From NCBI RefSeq assembly GCF_041956535.1, contig NW_027192204.1, positions 272,523 to 336,522 on the forward strand: 64,000 bases of DNA. The letters are read 5' to 3'. The notes beneath the pieces were generated by a model, which was not told where the DNA came from, did no database searches, and saw nothing but the letters and a program-made list of their open reading frames with translations. Of this stretch, positions 12,552-22,816 are shown piece after piece. A program made the translations under genes and the position numbers. The first letter of the stretch is position 1. Each line of letters starts with the position of its first letter. Source of the DNA: Calcarisporiella thermophila CBS 279.70 (taxonomy: Eukaryota > Calcarisporiellomycota).

Positions 12552-13784
12552 TTACACCACAACTAAGGTTATCTTTCCATCCCAGCGCCGCATCAATCGG
12601 CTCATGTATCTCTCCTTTAATTCCACACCAACTTTTTTCTTTCCTTCCTCACCAGGGAAATACCATATTAATCTAAATATTGAAGGAAGTTCCCGTCCCT
12701 GAGATGCAAAACGATGCCTGATCGCCATATTTAACTGAGAGAGGCTAGTTGTTCGCAATACCCGAAGTTGAACAATTGAGTCAGGATCCAGGACAACACG
12801 CAAGAGTACGGATGGCTCAAGCGGCATTATTGTAGAGTCGGCTGGGGGTGCACGAGGGGAAGGATACTTGTTGGGTGATTGATGCGACTCAAGTGTAGAG
12901 AATATGCCAAGTCCGATATCAGAAACAGAAGCACAAGAGGGCGATGGGGGAGGTGTGAGGAAGTCATTTTGCATAGGATTTTGGCTTGAAGAACGGGCGT
13001 ACTTTAACTGTCTGAAATCAAACTTGTAAGGAGACGGAGAGTTAGGTTGTGAGAGAGGAGGACTGATCGTGGAGGACTTTGCTGAGCTCACTATAGAGCG
13101 CATACGGGATGAATAAAATAGTTCACCCAGTTTCGATTGACTATTGCTACGAGTATGTGAGGGTATAAGCAAACTCTGTGTACGTTTGGGCAGGTTTGGA
13201 GATGCACTTGATGTTTTGGCAGTCGCTTCTAGAGTCGAGGGAGAGCGCAGTAAGCGGAATCGACTGCTTGAGTTAGTAACAGCATTTGGTTGGATCTGGA
13301 TTTCTTCGTCAGTTGCACGCTTTTGAAAGAAACTATTGACACAATCTGATAGATAAATGAATGGCCCGAGCCGAAAGAGTTGTTTTACGAAACGATCTAA
13401 TTCTTCACAACGAGTGGCATGCTGCTTTGCTAGGAGGAAGGGGGCCAAGCGAGCACGGAGGGGAGTGGTTCTATTCTTAACCAAGCTTGGGGCCGTCCCC
13501 CTAAGTTCCTGATTAACCCATTCAACTATGTCATTATTGTACTTTTTGTGAATTTCGGCTGTCAACTTAAATGATAATTCAGCGAACTCTTCGTAGGTTC
13601 GATAGATTGTGTACGCATTGTCGGCTGGTATGTACGGAATAACCTCAATACAATAGTAGATAGTCTCAGCATATTTTTTGTAGGCAGCGACATGTGCGTT
13701 GACAGTGAGCGGCTTAATCCTCTGTAATTCTGCTGAGTTTGCTGCCATTGTGCATGACTGAGGCTCTGAATACGTAGACAACAT
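12552..13784 (-). CDS. PX- and PB1-domain scaffold protein (Bem1/Scd2-like, no SH3)
   Basis: A single uninterrupted frame of 410 aa, unusual in this intron-rich window. Residues about 25-155 form a PX phosphoinositide-binding domain (IYYCIEVIPYI, YTIYRTYEEFAELSFKL, then a Pro-rich loop and the C-terminal helix with LFRLGPFIYLSD). A Ser/Pro-rich disordered linker follows. The last 85 residues fit a PB1 domain (VLLRVVLDPDSIVQLRVL, then LIWYFPGEEGKKKVGVEL). In Bem1/Scd2 scaffolds the order is SH3-SH3-PX-PB1, with PB1 binding Cdc24 to drive Cdc42 polarity. Here the SH3 domains are missing, either truly or on undetected upstream exons. An alternative start at the internal Met 13 (MAANSAEL) would still keep the whole PX domain. 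Confidence 0.8.
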   Translation of the reverse strand: MLSTYSEPQSCTMAANSAELQRIKPLTVNAHVAAYKKYAETIYYCIEVIPYIPADNAYTIYRTYEEFAELSFKLTAEIHKKYNNDIVEWVNQELRGTAPSLVKNRTTPLRARLAPFLLAKQHATRCEELDRFVKQLFRLGPFIYLSDCVNSFFQKRATDEEIQIQPNAVTNSSSRFRLLRSPSTLEATAKTSSASPNLPKRTQSLLIPSHTRSNSQSKLGELFYSSRMRSIVSSAKSSTISPPLSQPNSPSPYKFDFRQLKYARSSSQNPMQNDFLTPPPSPSCASVSDIGLGIFSTLESHQSPNKYPSPRAPPADSTIMPLEPSVLLRVVLDPDSIVQLRVLRTTSLSQLNMAIRHRFASQGRELPSIFRLIWYFPGEEGKKKVGVELKERYMSRLMRRWDGKITLVVV

Positions 13785-14041
13785 ATCTCCAACAGATAAA
13801 TTGATAAATAAAAAAAGCGTATCAATAAATTAATATCGTATATATAACACTTTCAGGTGTGCACAAGATATCAGCGAGATGCATCTAAACGCTGATCAAG
13901 ATCTGCTCATATAATGAACTCATTGATATAAAAATAATTAACGCATTGATAAAATTAATCATTTGCAAATTTTCAAAGTGGAGCCCAAAATTCAAGGGAG
14001 ATATCTTATATAACTCTTTAATTTCATCCAAGAGCACCAAA

Positions 14042-14464
14042 TCATACTTGAATTTGAGACGTGGCCCGTGTGAAATTAACAAGGAACAAATCAATTCTTG
14101 ATGATATGAATCTCAAACCTAGCCGCTTCAAAAAGACTATTACAAAGCAAATTACCCATCCTTATTCGTATAGCGAAGTCTTGCAGGAGGTTGCTGCCTT
14201 TACGCAATATACTCTCATTTTTAGCAGACTAATTCACAGCCTCGGTTTTTTCCATTGACTCACCTTCAGTCTTTCGAGAACAACGATGTAATATCCATTA
14301 ATTAAACTCTGACTCTGTTCATGAACTGAAATATCCAAATTGTGAAATTCTAATTTTGTATAAGTCGAGCGATCGAAGCTCGGGAATAGGATATGTACTA
14401 ATTTAGCCCTGTGTTTGCTATCGGTTGAAAAGATTTCAGCTTGATATAGTTCAGCGTCACGAAG
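14042..14464 (-). CDS. Unrecognised gene, three 3' exons; 5' end unresolved
   Basis: Three minus-strand exons join with consistent phases: 14464-14264 (67 codons), 14228-14156 and 14118-14042, ending in TGA, 117 codons in all. The translation is protein-like, for example AELYQAEIFSTDSKHRAKLV and INGYYIVVLERLK. Donors are GTGAGT and GTAATT, and a CTGAC branch-like motif precedes the first acceptor. Upstream, further coding-like patches occur near 14600-14540 and 14880-14751 (LMDYGSIKQCLSSTYGALYS), but I could not join them without stops or phase conflicts. The gene therefore probably starts somewhere before 14.9 kb, head-to-head with the glucuronokinase gene, or its 5' half is decayed. The family is not recognised and no function is proposed. 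Confidence 0.5.
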
Positions 14465-15036
14465 CTTGGTAGTCAGAATTTTATTAATTTAACCAAGGAT
14501 CTTTACTGAAAAGTATCCTACCCTGTTAAAAAAGGTAAGCTGGCTTCCACGTCAGAATCCCCCAGGCAGTGCTCCTTGCTTACCTTAAAGAGGGAGAAAG
14601 GAAGGAAGGGAGGAAGGTAGAAAAAGGAAAATAGGAGTTGTGCGCAAAAAGGGAAAAAAAATTAAAGGTATTTGGAGTAAGACAGGGCAGATGAAACTGC
14701 TTTGTAAGTATAGCATTAAATATGTTATTTGTCCCGTTACCACGACTTGCTTAATAAAACAAAGCTATGGCTCTCCTTAAAAAAGCATCTAAGCAATCTC
14801 CAATTGCACTGTGCCAGGAATAAAGTGCACCATATGTGCTGCTCAAGCACTGCTTGATTGAACCATAGTCCATGAGATTTCCTTTTCTTAGCACAATTCC
14901 ATTCCTTTTCCATTTTTAGGCCAATCAAATGGCTAGAGAAAGGGCCGAATCTTGTACGATTCCGTTTAGGTATCTTGTGCGTTCTGATACCTGTTGGTCC
15001 AGGTATCAACATCATCCTCTTCAAAGAGTGCCAAAA

Positions 15037-17095
15037 ATGCCGTGCCATACCTGTATCATCCTAGCAAATGGCGACATTCCGCGTATTGAAACAGAAATTA
15101 AAGCAAGTTTTGGACTTTATTTCTTTATGAGATGTCTATGCTGAATATAATGTCCATTCAGAGTAAATACAGCAAAGATTTGCTCAACCTTCGAGGAGTG
15201 CCGAAATCTCTCCTTCCTATTTCCGGACGGCCAGCACTGTCCTGGTTCGCTTCTACTGCCAAAAAGTTATTTGGAAATGAAATTTATGTAGTAGCAAATG
15301 CTCACACGTAAATATGATTGTATACAAAAAAGAAGCTTTCCGACTCGTAATGTTCTGAGATGAATTGTAGATTCCAGCACTACCAGAGATGGGCAATGTC
15401 GAATGGAATCAACCGAAGGAATGTGATCAATAACGGTGCTACATTAATTGGTGACCCGTAGGTGTTATTATAATTCAAAAAATATTCATTGCTCATTGAT
15501 TTTCTTGTATTACCAGTTCGCAATCAGCTACCCACCTAGAGGACATCCTTCTGGTGAAACGAGTTAAAAATATCAGAGGTCCCGTATTTATTGTTATAGC
15601 CGACATCCTTCTCGATCCTAATATTGAGCATTATTGGCTAAGTGAGGCAGTTGTCGAGGATAGAGATCGTATCATTTGTTATGCAAAGGATACCACACAG
15701 AATGCAGACATTATACCCTACGCATCACAATCCTACAAGGATACCCCGGAAGACCTGCCCATTGCTTTTGTCCTTACTCAGGCAAGTTCGGAGAAAATTG
15801 CGGATTATATAGAGTCACAGTATCAGCGTGGGGACGAGGGATGTGAAGAAGTATTAACTATCCCACATCAACGGGCTATAGTCAAATTCTTCCAACAAGA
15901 ATCACCTACTGTGGTCTATACAACAATGGATGAGCGATTGACCACTTGGTCTCACCCAGATATAGGATTGGATGATTATCAAATACACTGGCGAACTGCT
16001 CTGCAAACTCCACAATCAGCTAGTGACGACAATCATTCAAGCTCTCCAATAATTACACGTTCGAATGCTAGAATTGGTTTGCTCGGCAATCCTTCCGATG
16101 GATTCTATGGCAAAACTATATCTGTTCTCATTTCCAACTTTTGGACCGAAGTAACTCTCATACCCCGTGAGGATGAGCAGATCAAAATCGTACCTAACCC
16201 GCTCTCGGACCCCCATCATTTTCCATCTCTAGAGGCATTATCAATAATTTCTCAGGCAGATGGATATGAGACTGGCGATCGTTTATTACAAGCAACGTGC
16301 AAGGTTTTTTATGAATATTGCCTACAGAAAGAAATCACACTTCATAAAAGGGGATTTTCAGTGTTATTTGAGACAAATATCCCAAGACAAGTCGGGCTTG
16401 CTGGTTCTTCAGCCATTATTACTGCTTTTTGGAAAGCACTAATGGCTTATTATGGTGTTGAACGCAAAAGTATCCCTATCGAAATCCAGCCATCTCTTAT
16501 ATTGAGCGTAGAGCAAAATGAGCTAGGCATTGCGGCTGGCTTGCAGGATCGAGTTATCCAAACTTATGGTGGAGCTGTATTTATGGATTTCGATAAAGAG
16601 ATGCTGGAGCGCATAGGACACGGTCGCTATGAGAAGATTAATATTGCAGAATTACCCGAGCTATGGATGGCTTATGTAGCTGACCCATCGGACTCAGGAA
16701 AAATTCATAATAATGTTAAGGCTCGATGGATGCGTGGCGATAAGGACGTTCGTGAAGCGATGACCCAGTTTGCGTCATTTGCGGAAAAAGGACTCGAGGT
16801 ATTGCACAATGGAGACAAGTCAGCACTTGCAAGACTCATGCGTGAAAATTTTGCGCTAAGACGAAAGATATATGGCGATGAAGCACTTGGGAAAGCCAAT
16901 TTACGAATGATCGAAATTTTTGAGAAATATGGGTGCGCGGCTAAATTTACTGGAAGTGGCGGAGCAGTGGTCGCGTTTTGGGAAGTGAATGGCGAAGGAA
17001 AAGAAGAGCAGGAGCGGGAGCGCGTAAAGAAATCATTAAAGCGCGATCTGAGTGATGAAGGGTTTGTGTTTGTTGTGGTGCAGTATATGGAATAG
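15037..17095 (+). CDS. Glucuronokinase-type GHMP kinase with N-terminal nucleotidyltransferase-like region
   Basis: Exons 15037-15102, 15162-15307, 15371-15457 and 15517-17095 give 625 aa. The C-terminal two thirds match plant D-glucuronate 1-kinase in pattern: the GHMP loop GLAGSSAIITAF, ELGIAAGLQDRVIQTYGG, ADPSDSGKIHN and KFTGSGGAVVAFW. The reaction is glucuronate + ATP to glucuronate 1-phosphate, in the inositol-oxygenation route to UDP-glucuronate. The first about 180 residues look like a sugar nucleotidyltransferase (LRGVPKSLLPISGRPALSW; IYVVANAH; INNGATLIGDP). Its signature glycine loop, normally close to LAAGxGTR, reads ILANGDIPRIETEI, so this half may be inactive. The first intron starts with GC (AAA then GCAAGT), the only placement keeping the frame. 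Fucokinase-like GHMP enzymes are the alternative. Confidence 0.82.
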
Positions 17096-17363
17096 AGGTA
17101 GAATTCAGACCAGACTCTATAATAATATTTATTCAACAATTTTGAAATAAACGAAAAAGTTATTTTACCACAATTATTGGTAATATATATATAAAATAAA
17201 AAGTGTATCTAAGAATAAGGCTCAGTTAACATCCAAAGAGTAAGAGTATAATGGTGAATGTGTAGTGGCAGTTGGAGGAAGAAATCTACAATATTTTGAC
17301 AATAAACGAAAAAAGTTGAGACCACTTGTGAAGATTGAGCCCATTGAGAAAAAAGCTTTAGAG

Positions 17364-17899
17364 CTACGATGACCCCCCCGAATTAGTATTTGCTTGGGTC
17401 TGCTGTTCTTTCTTTTGGAGTTCTTTCAATTCCATTTCGTAGCGCTCTTTTGCTCTGACCACCTTTGATTGTAAATAGAATGATCCTCCTGATGATGAAT
17501 CATTGACTTTGAAGAGATGATCGTATTTCTTTGTAATCTCCTCTAGTGTGGAATTGCGGTTTACATTTAGGATCTGGCATGCCTCTTCGAAGGACATGCC
17601 AGTCTTTCGCGTAAGTGCATCCGCCGAAGTTTTTCCAGCTGCAGCTCCGGCCGCACCACCTCGGGCCGCATCTATAATCAATAGAGAGAGGAATTAATCT
17701 AAATTGCCGATCCGAAATTAGAAGAACGGAGACGATATATACTTGCTGCTGCTTGTTTATATGCCTCGATAAATGCACGGCCCACTACCTGAGTACCCAT
17801 TACGATAATCTGTGCAAGTAATCTAGCAGCCTATTTATATATCAGTGAATTTTTTATTCTAATACAAAATGGCACTCAGCAATAGCAATGACTAACCAT
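17364..17899 (-). CDS. PAM16: Pam16/Tim16, J-like subunit of mitochondrial import motor
   Basis: Exons 17899-17897 (the ATG alone), 17830-17743 and 17671-17364 give 132 aa, the usual Pam16 length. The start [21 protein letters not shown] followed by EAYKQA is the conserved hydrophobic N terminus. A low-complexity GAAAGK stretch leads to a degenerate J domain ([11 protein letters not shown]...[13 protein letters not shown]). Pam16 lacks the HPD motif and restrains Pam18 stimulation of mtHsp70 at the TIM23 channel; no HPD is seen here, as expected. The one-codon first exon is inferred because the conserved reading starts right after the acceptor AAATAG and the only suitable ATG abuts a GTTAGT donor. 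The tail is Gln/Asn/Ser-rich. Confidence 0.88.
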
Positions 17900-18482
17900 G
17901 ATTAGTCTTGTATAAGTTTTTTTTCTCTCTATTATTTTAAATATTCAAAATAAAATGGAAGGCAAACTGCTAAATTGTAACTTTTTGCGATCAATACAAT
18001 ATTGGAAGAGGATATGAGAATCTTAAAATCCTATTGTGACTGCTACAAACAATGTGACGATACTCATAAATGCAGGTTTTGACATGCCAAGTATTGAAAG
18101 ATAAAGTCAAGATTAACCTTTTTTTAAAAATTTGTAAAGATTGTAAGGAGATGGAAATAAAAGAAGGGCATAGCAATAGACGAAGAAAAATTACTGGGGG
18201 GAAATATAAAAGATAAAGGGCGGGTGTATAATATTAAGAAAAAATGCACAGAGGACAAAAATACGTGAGCAGTATTCAGTTTTAGAAAGAGAGAAATAAA
18301 TGAAAGATTATATAAAAAAAAATTGCATAAAAATAGTAGGAAAAAAATTCATTAATAGGTAGTGAAAATCACAATGTATAAAAATAAGAAAATTATTTTG
18401 TTCATTTAGGGTTAGTGCTAATAGGATGGAGCATGAGGTAGAGATGGGAGTAAGGGTGAGAAAGGTAGAGAGGTACTATGAG
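17900..18482. other. Intergenic, purine-rich low-complexity
   Basis: About 580 bp between Pam16 and the RRM gene. A/G-rich runs (GAGAAAGG, AAAGAGAGAAATAAATG) dominate the plus strand, that is, pyrimidine-rich on the transcribed strand. No open frame or RNA gene is supported. Confidence 0.5.
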
Positions 18483-20271
18483 TTAAGCCTTTTTATCCCC
18501 TCCGTTATCGGCTCTAATCGCCAATTTTTGTTGCGCAAGCGCAGAAAGGTCTATCTCCTCTCTAGATGATGTCTCTGCTAACTCAAGCGAATCTTCATAT
18601 TCTTCAATAGATGTAGCGGAATGCGCAGCTCCTTGCACTTGCACTGAAGGTGGATATTCATAATATCCAATTGCAGGTGAAATAACACCACCTGATGTTC
18701 CGATCCCAAGTACTGTTTCAGGTGTGAGCGGTTCGGGGATAACCCGCCCATATCCTTGCGTTGCTTTCCACATTCGACGCTTAACAACTTGATCCTTTAG
18801 CTTCTTCTGTGCTGCAGAGTCAGCAAAGCGTGCTTGAAGTGGAGCTGAAGCACCTGATAATGTGACCCCGCTGTATTTTTGAATAATGGCATCCGCTGAC
18901 TGACGATCGACCATTCTAACAAAAAATAAGTGTAAGGATAATGGTCGGAATAAAAATGTTATTACGTAGCCACTTTACCTTGCAAAGCCAACTCCACGAC
19001 TAACATTTGTCACCGGGTCGCGCATAATTTTGATTGAAGTTGTCTTGTACGGGTGGAGCAGCTCCTCAAGTTTCTAATTAAGAAAATAAAAATATGTCAT
19101 CTACGTCTCGGAGTTGCACATAAGGGTACCTACAGATTCATCCATATCAAGTGGCAAATTAGATAAATAAATATTAGTAGTGGAATGGTCTTGGAGACTC
19201 TTCAACCGCATGCTGAATGAATCCTATTCAGTAGAACCAATGTTATTGGCCCCAGCCACACTTGAGGATATACATAAAATATATAAAATAATTACTCTTG
19301 CAAAGGACACTTGGAAACCCATTTGTGACAGCGCTTCTATTGCACGATCTGCTTCTTCCTTTGTCTCATACATCACAAATCCGTATCCTTTACATACACC
19401 AGTTTGTTGATCAATCATCGCTTTAGAAGATGTGATATTTCCATAGCTTTCAAATTATGAACCCAATAATGGTGTGAGATTAATATTTGAATACCATCAA
19501 AAACAAGACTTACACTGCACACATTGTTTGCAGAGAATCATCGCTGGTGGTAGGTGGCAATCCCCGAATATAAATATTAGTCATGTGAGCCTGTGACTGT
19601 GTCATAATTGGCTGTAACTGTTGTGGCCTTTGGTGAACATGTGTTCCTTGATGAGGAAATTGGATAGTATGACGTCTATTTCCCGGAACTGTCCATATTA
19701 TGTGATGCAACGGGGGCGAAAGTGGGGGGGAACCTGGATGCGCGAGATAGCGAGCCTGCTGAGGGGGTGAGGAAGGGGCAGACGCAATATGCGCGAAAGT
19801 AGCGAGAGAGGGTGAAGCAGGGACATTTGGGTTGTAGGCACCGGGATGATAGTAGGGCTGCAGAGAAGGAGAGTGAACAGCTGGTCCTGTGGGGGGGGTA
19901 TGAGGTGCGGACTGTGGGTAATATGATGTGGGATTTCCAGGCGAATAATAAACCGGCTGTGGAATAAAGTTAGGAGATTGCGGCGGCAGAGGTGGGCTCA
20001 TTGAACTATAAGCAACGCCAGGGGCTGCCGCAGCCGTGGGGTAATAAGAGACATGGTGAAATTGTGGTGGGTAGATACTATAGTTATAGGCGATGTGATA
20101 AGTTGAAGGATCATTAGGATCATATCCTGCAGATAGCGCAGCTTGGTAGGCATCATTCCCCGACAACATCTCAGAGACTTGTCTAGCATTCTTATTCTCC
20201 TCCAAAATATCTGTGGCGCCAATTGGATGTTCCGTGATAGTATTCTGTTGATCGGTCGCCAATCGTTCCAT
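18483..20271 (-). CDS. Two-RRM RNA-binding protein (Scw1/MSSP type)
   Basis: Exons 20271-19514, 19446-19296, 19223-19134, 19073-18979 and 18915-18483 give 508 aa. The first about 235 residues are Pro/Tyr/Ser-rich and disordered. RRM1 (about 240-320) has NIYIRGLP as RNP2 and KGYGFVMY as RNP1, ending GFQVSFAR. RRM2 (about 330-410) has NIYLSNLP and RGVGFARM. The linker SMRLKSLQD between the RRMs matches the MSSP/RBMS and fission-yeast Scw1 pattern. Members bind mRNA 3' regions; in yeasts they affect cell-wall and septum gene expression, which is family knowledge only. The C-terminal 140 residues are unordered and acidic toward the end. A short LSALAQQKLAIRA segment near the end may be helical. 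Confidence 0.85.
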
Positions 20272-21194
20272 AAGAATAATCTATTCAATAATTTTAAAAA
20301 TGCTATTGAGATGACCGCCACAATACAAGGGTTATATAATGGATAATTGCTTCAAAGTCTGGGAAAAAGCTTTAAGACTGAAACTTACCTGGTTCTTAAG
20401 GTTGGGGACTCAATCTAAGTAGTTGAGAAGACGCGTATCAATTCAAGTCGAAGAAGGCTGTTGCAAAAGGGATTACTTATTGCAAGATTTTTGAAAAGTT
20501 CGGTAATTTTGTATCACTTACTGAAGCTCTTAGCTCTAAGTACTTCTCCGAGTAAAACGGTAGGGGGAGGGAGAAAATATAAAGAGATTGTCCCCGAGGA
20601 ATCTTTGGGGAAAAAGAAAAAGAAAGTGTGATGATGAACGGAAAAAAAAAGGAAGGAAAAAATGGGAAGAGTAAGAGGAAAGATTGAGATTGACGATGTG
20701 TAACACTATTCCGTGATCGAGCTAGTCAATAAAGAAACCTGCTATTTACCTAGATACTGTAATCAGTATATATAAAATAATTGAATCTGAACTCGTGGCA
20801 TTCACTTACTTAAGCAGCAGGCGGCTTTTAACTCCATTAAACATTCAGTAGAAGAATGAAATGAAAAATTCACTCCATCACACATCCGCTCTACCATATT
20901 ACATACATTCTATACACTTTAGCTAATTAGTCATTGGTTGCACTTCCTTACACGTAGATATCCATGCACGAATCTTAACACATTTTGGTTACTCTATTAT
21001 GTCGTTTTAGATAACAATCATATTGTTTACATTTTTGTTTAATCATTTTTTTTCTTTATATTCCTGCCTATACCTTTTTCCTGTTAACATTTAATTACCC
21101 AATTCGATCTATAATTTTTAACTTTGTGACTGCCCTTGTGATTTTATATTGCCACACTTTTCATCTTTAGGAGCAGTGAGATGAAATAGAACAA
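20272..21194. promoter_or_regulatory. Shared divergent upstream region of the RRM and EI24-type genes
   Basis: About 920 bp separate the two start codons, which point away from each other. The half near the RRM gene is A/G-rich on the plus strand (gaaaaagaaaaagaaagtgtg), a typical fungal pyrimidine-rich promoter or leader on the minus strand. The half near EI24 is T/A-rich. No specific factor site is claimed and no gene is seen. Confidence 0.4.
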
Positions 21195-22575
21195 ATGGTA
21201 TCTCCAAATTCCAACGAGAAGCTCCGTCCACGATCATCTGGATCGATTCAACGACTATCACTTGGCGATACCTTGCGCCTTTCAATCTCCCATTTTGGGG
21301 CTGGCCTTAAAGATGCGTTTGCATTCCCAGCAAGCCTATTAGTAGTTTATGGGTAAGTTTCCCATGGAGTCATCCATAAATTATATCATAAACTAGGCTA
21401 CTCTCTTACTTACTTTTATTTTAAATTATAAACTTTTTTCTCTCTTATATTTTTAGCTCAAAAACCATTCAGACTGCATTTTTTAAATGCGTTGTCCTCA
21501 ACGGTATACTTTTCCTTGGAAGTATGGTGCTTTTCAACGCGCTATTAGATCCAGCCACAGACATATTGGCGAATTTTATGAAACGTCAAGATGGTACTCT
21601 CCCAGAGTCCATACGGAATGGAATGACTATTGTCTACCATGTAATCTTTTACTCTGTTTTATTTATTTAGTACATAATTTTTCTAATTATTTGATTTTAG
21701 GTGTTTTGGCTCTATCCTCTATATCTGACGAGTTTAATGGTAAATTCGATATGGTACCAACAGATATCCAACCGTGCGTATCGTATGATCACCGGTAAGG
21801 CACCTATAACTCAACAAGACAGGTAGAAATATTTAATATTTTGAAGAGAATACATCTTGTTAATAATGTTTGCTACGTGTGATAGAATGACAAAAAACGT
21901 CGCCACAAACATATATCGTGGCCTCATCTACATATTTTATCTCTCTTTCGCCACGATAATATTTTCCGCACCTATTGTGGGTCCATTAGTGTCATTTTTA
22001 CTATTTTGCTGGTTTTGCGCTTTTTACAGCTTCGAGTATGCTCCCCATCTTTAATGATTTTAAAGTTATCAACGGAATTTATTCTAAAATTATCTAGGTT
22101 CCGATGGGTAAACCAGGGCTGGAACATTGATCAATGTATGGATTATTTTGAAGAGCACTGGGCCTATATGGCAGGTTTCGGTAAAATCGTTACTTCTATT
22201 TCAATTCAACATCTATGATAATAATATTGTTATTCAGGCTTCCCACCCACTTTAGTTTCTTTCTTTTTTTCGCAGCTTGTGAATGCTGGCATATTTGCCT
22301 TGGTTTTTCCTCTGGTATTAGTTGAATCATATTTACAGTTTGTTTCCAATATTGATCTTATTCAAACCTATTTAGTATGTGATCATGGCTACCCGAGCTA
22401 CTGCCCTTCCGCGTCATTCTCAGCAGATTCGAAATTCCATTTGGATTCCGCACCGACTTTCAATATTCTACCTTTCAAAGAAGTCTACCAGAATTACTAT
22501 ACAAACAGTAAAATATATGCTTGGGTCGCGTCCTGCTTCATAGCTTTTATTTTCTTTTTCAATGAGCGCCTATGA
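21195..22575 (+). CDS. EI24-family multi-pass membrane protein
   Basis: Exons 21195-21352, 21457-21640, 21701-21822, 21886-22035, 22098-22180 and 22238-22575 give 344 aa. The order of segments follows the EI24/CysZ fold. An amphipathic lead (LRLSISHFGAGLKDAF) is followed by TM segments at about 60-80 (VLNGILFLGSMVLFNALL), VFWLYPLYLTSLMVNSIWY, IYIFYLSFATIIFSAPIVGP and FALVFPLVLVESYL. The diagnostic FEFRWVNQGW...DYFEEHWAYMAGFG block joins them. EI24 proteins sit in the ER and influence autophagy and lipid homeostasis in animals; the fungal role is poorly known. A GTAAGG at 21795 looks like a donor, but using it breaks the frame. The donor GTAGAA at 21823 keeps it. Confidence 0.85.
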
Positions 22576-22816
22576 AGGAAGAAAGTATTTCAAATCCACA
22601 TTGCAAAGAATAAGGCGATATGCAGGAGGTTGAGAAGAGTACCGGTTTCATTGATTTCATTGATTAATATTTTTGATATTACGATTTCTTGATATTTGCA
22701 ACATGCAACCATGAAGAACTTTTTTTTTCTAAACATCTTGATAAATTTCTTGTCCATTACCCCATAACTTAATAAATTAAATGCTTATTATTTGCTCTAC
22801 GGAAAAGTTTATTTTG

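Noticed and set aside
14737-15048. 103-codon minus-strand frame and its overlapping plus frame at 14929-15144
   Set aside because: Neither has motifs. The plus frame's second half is the first glucuronokinase exon followed by its intron, and the minus frame overlaps that exon.
21795-21885. GTAAGG donor in the EI24 gene
   Set aside because: Using it shifts the next exon out of frame; the donor at 21823 preserves both frame and family spacing.
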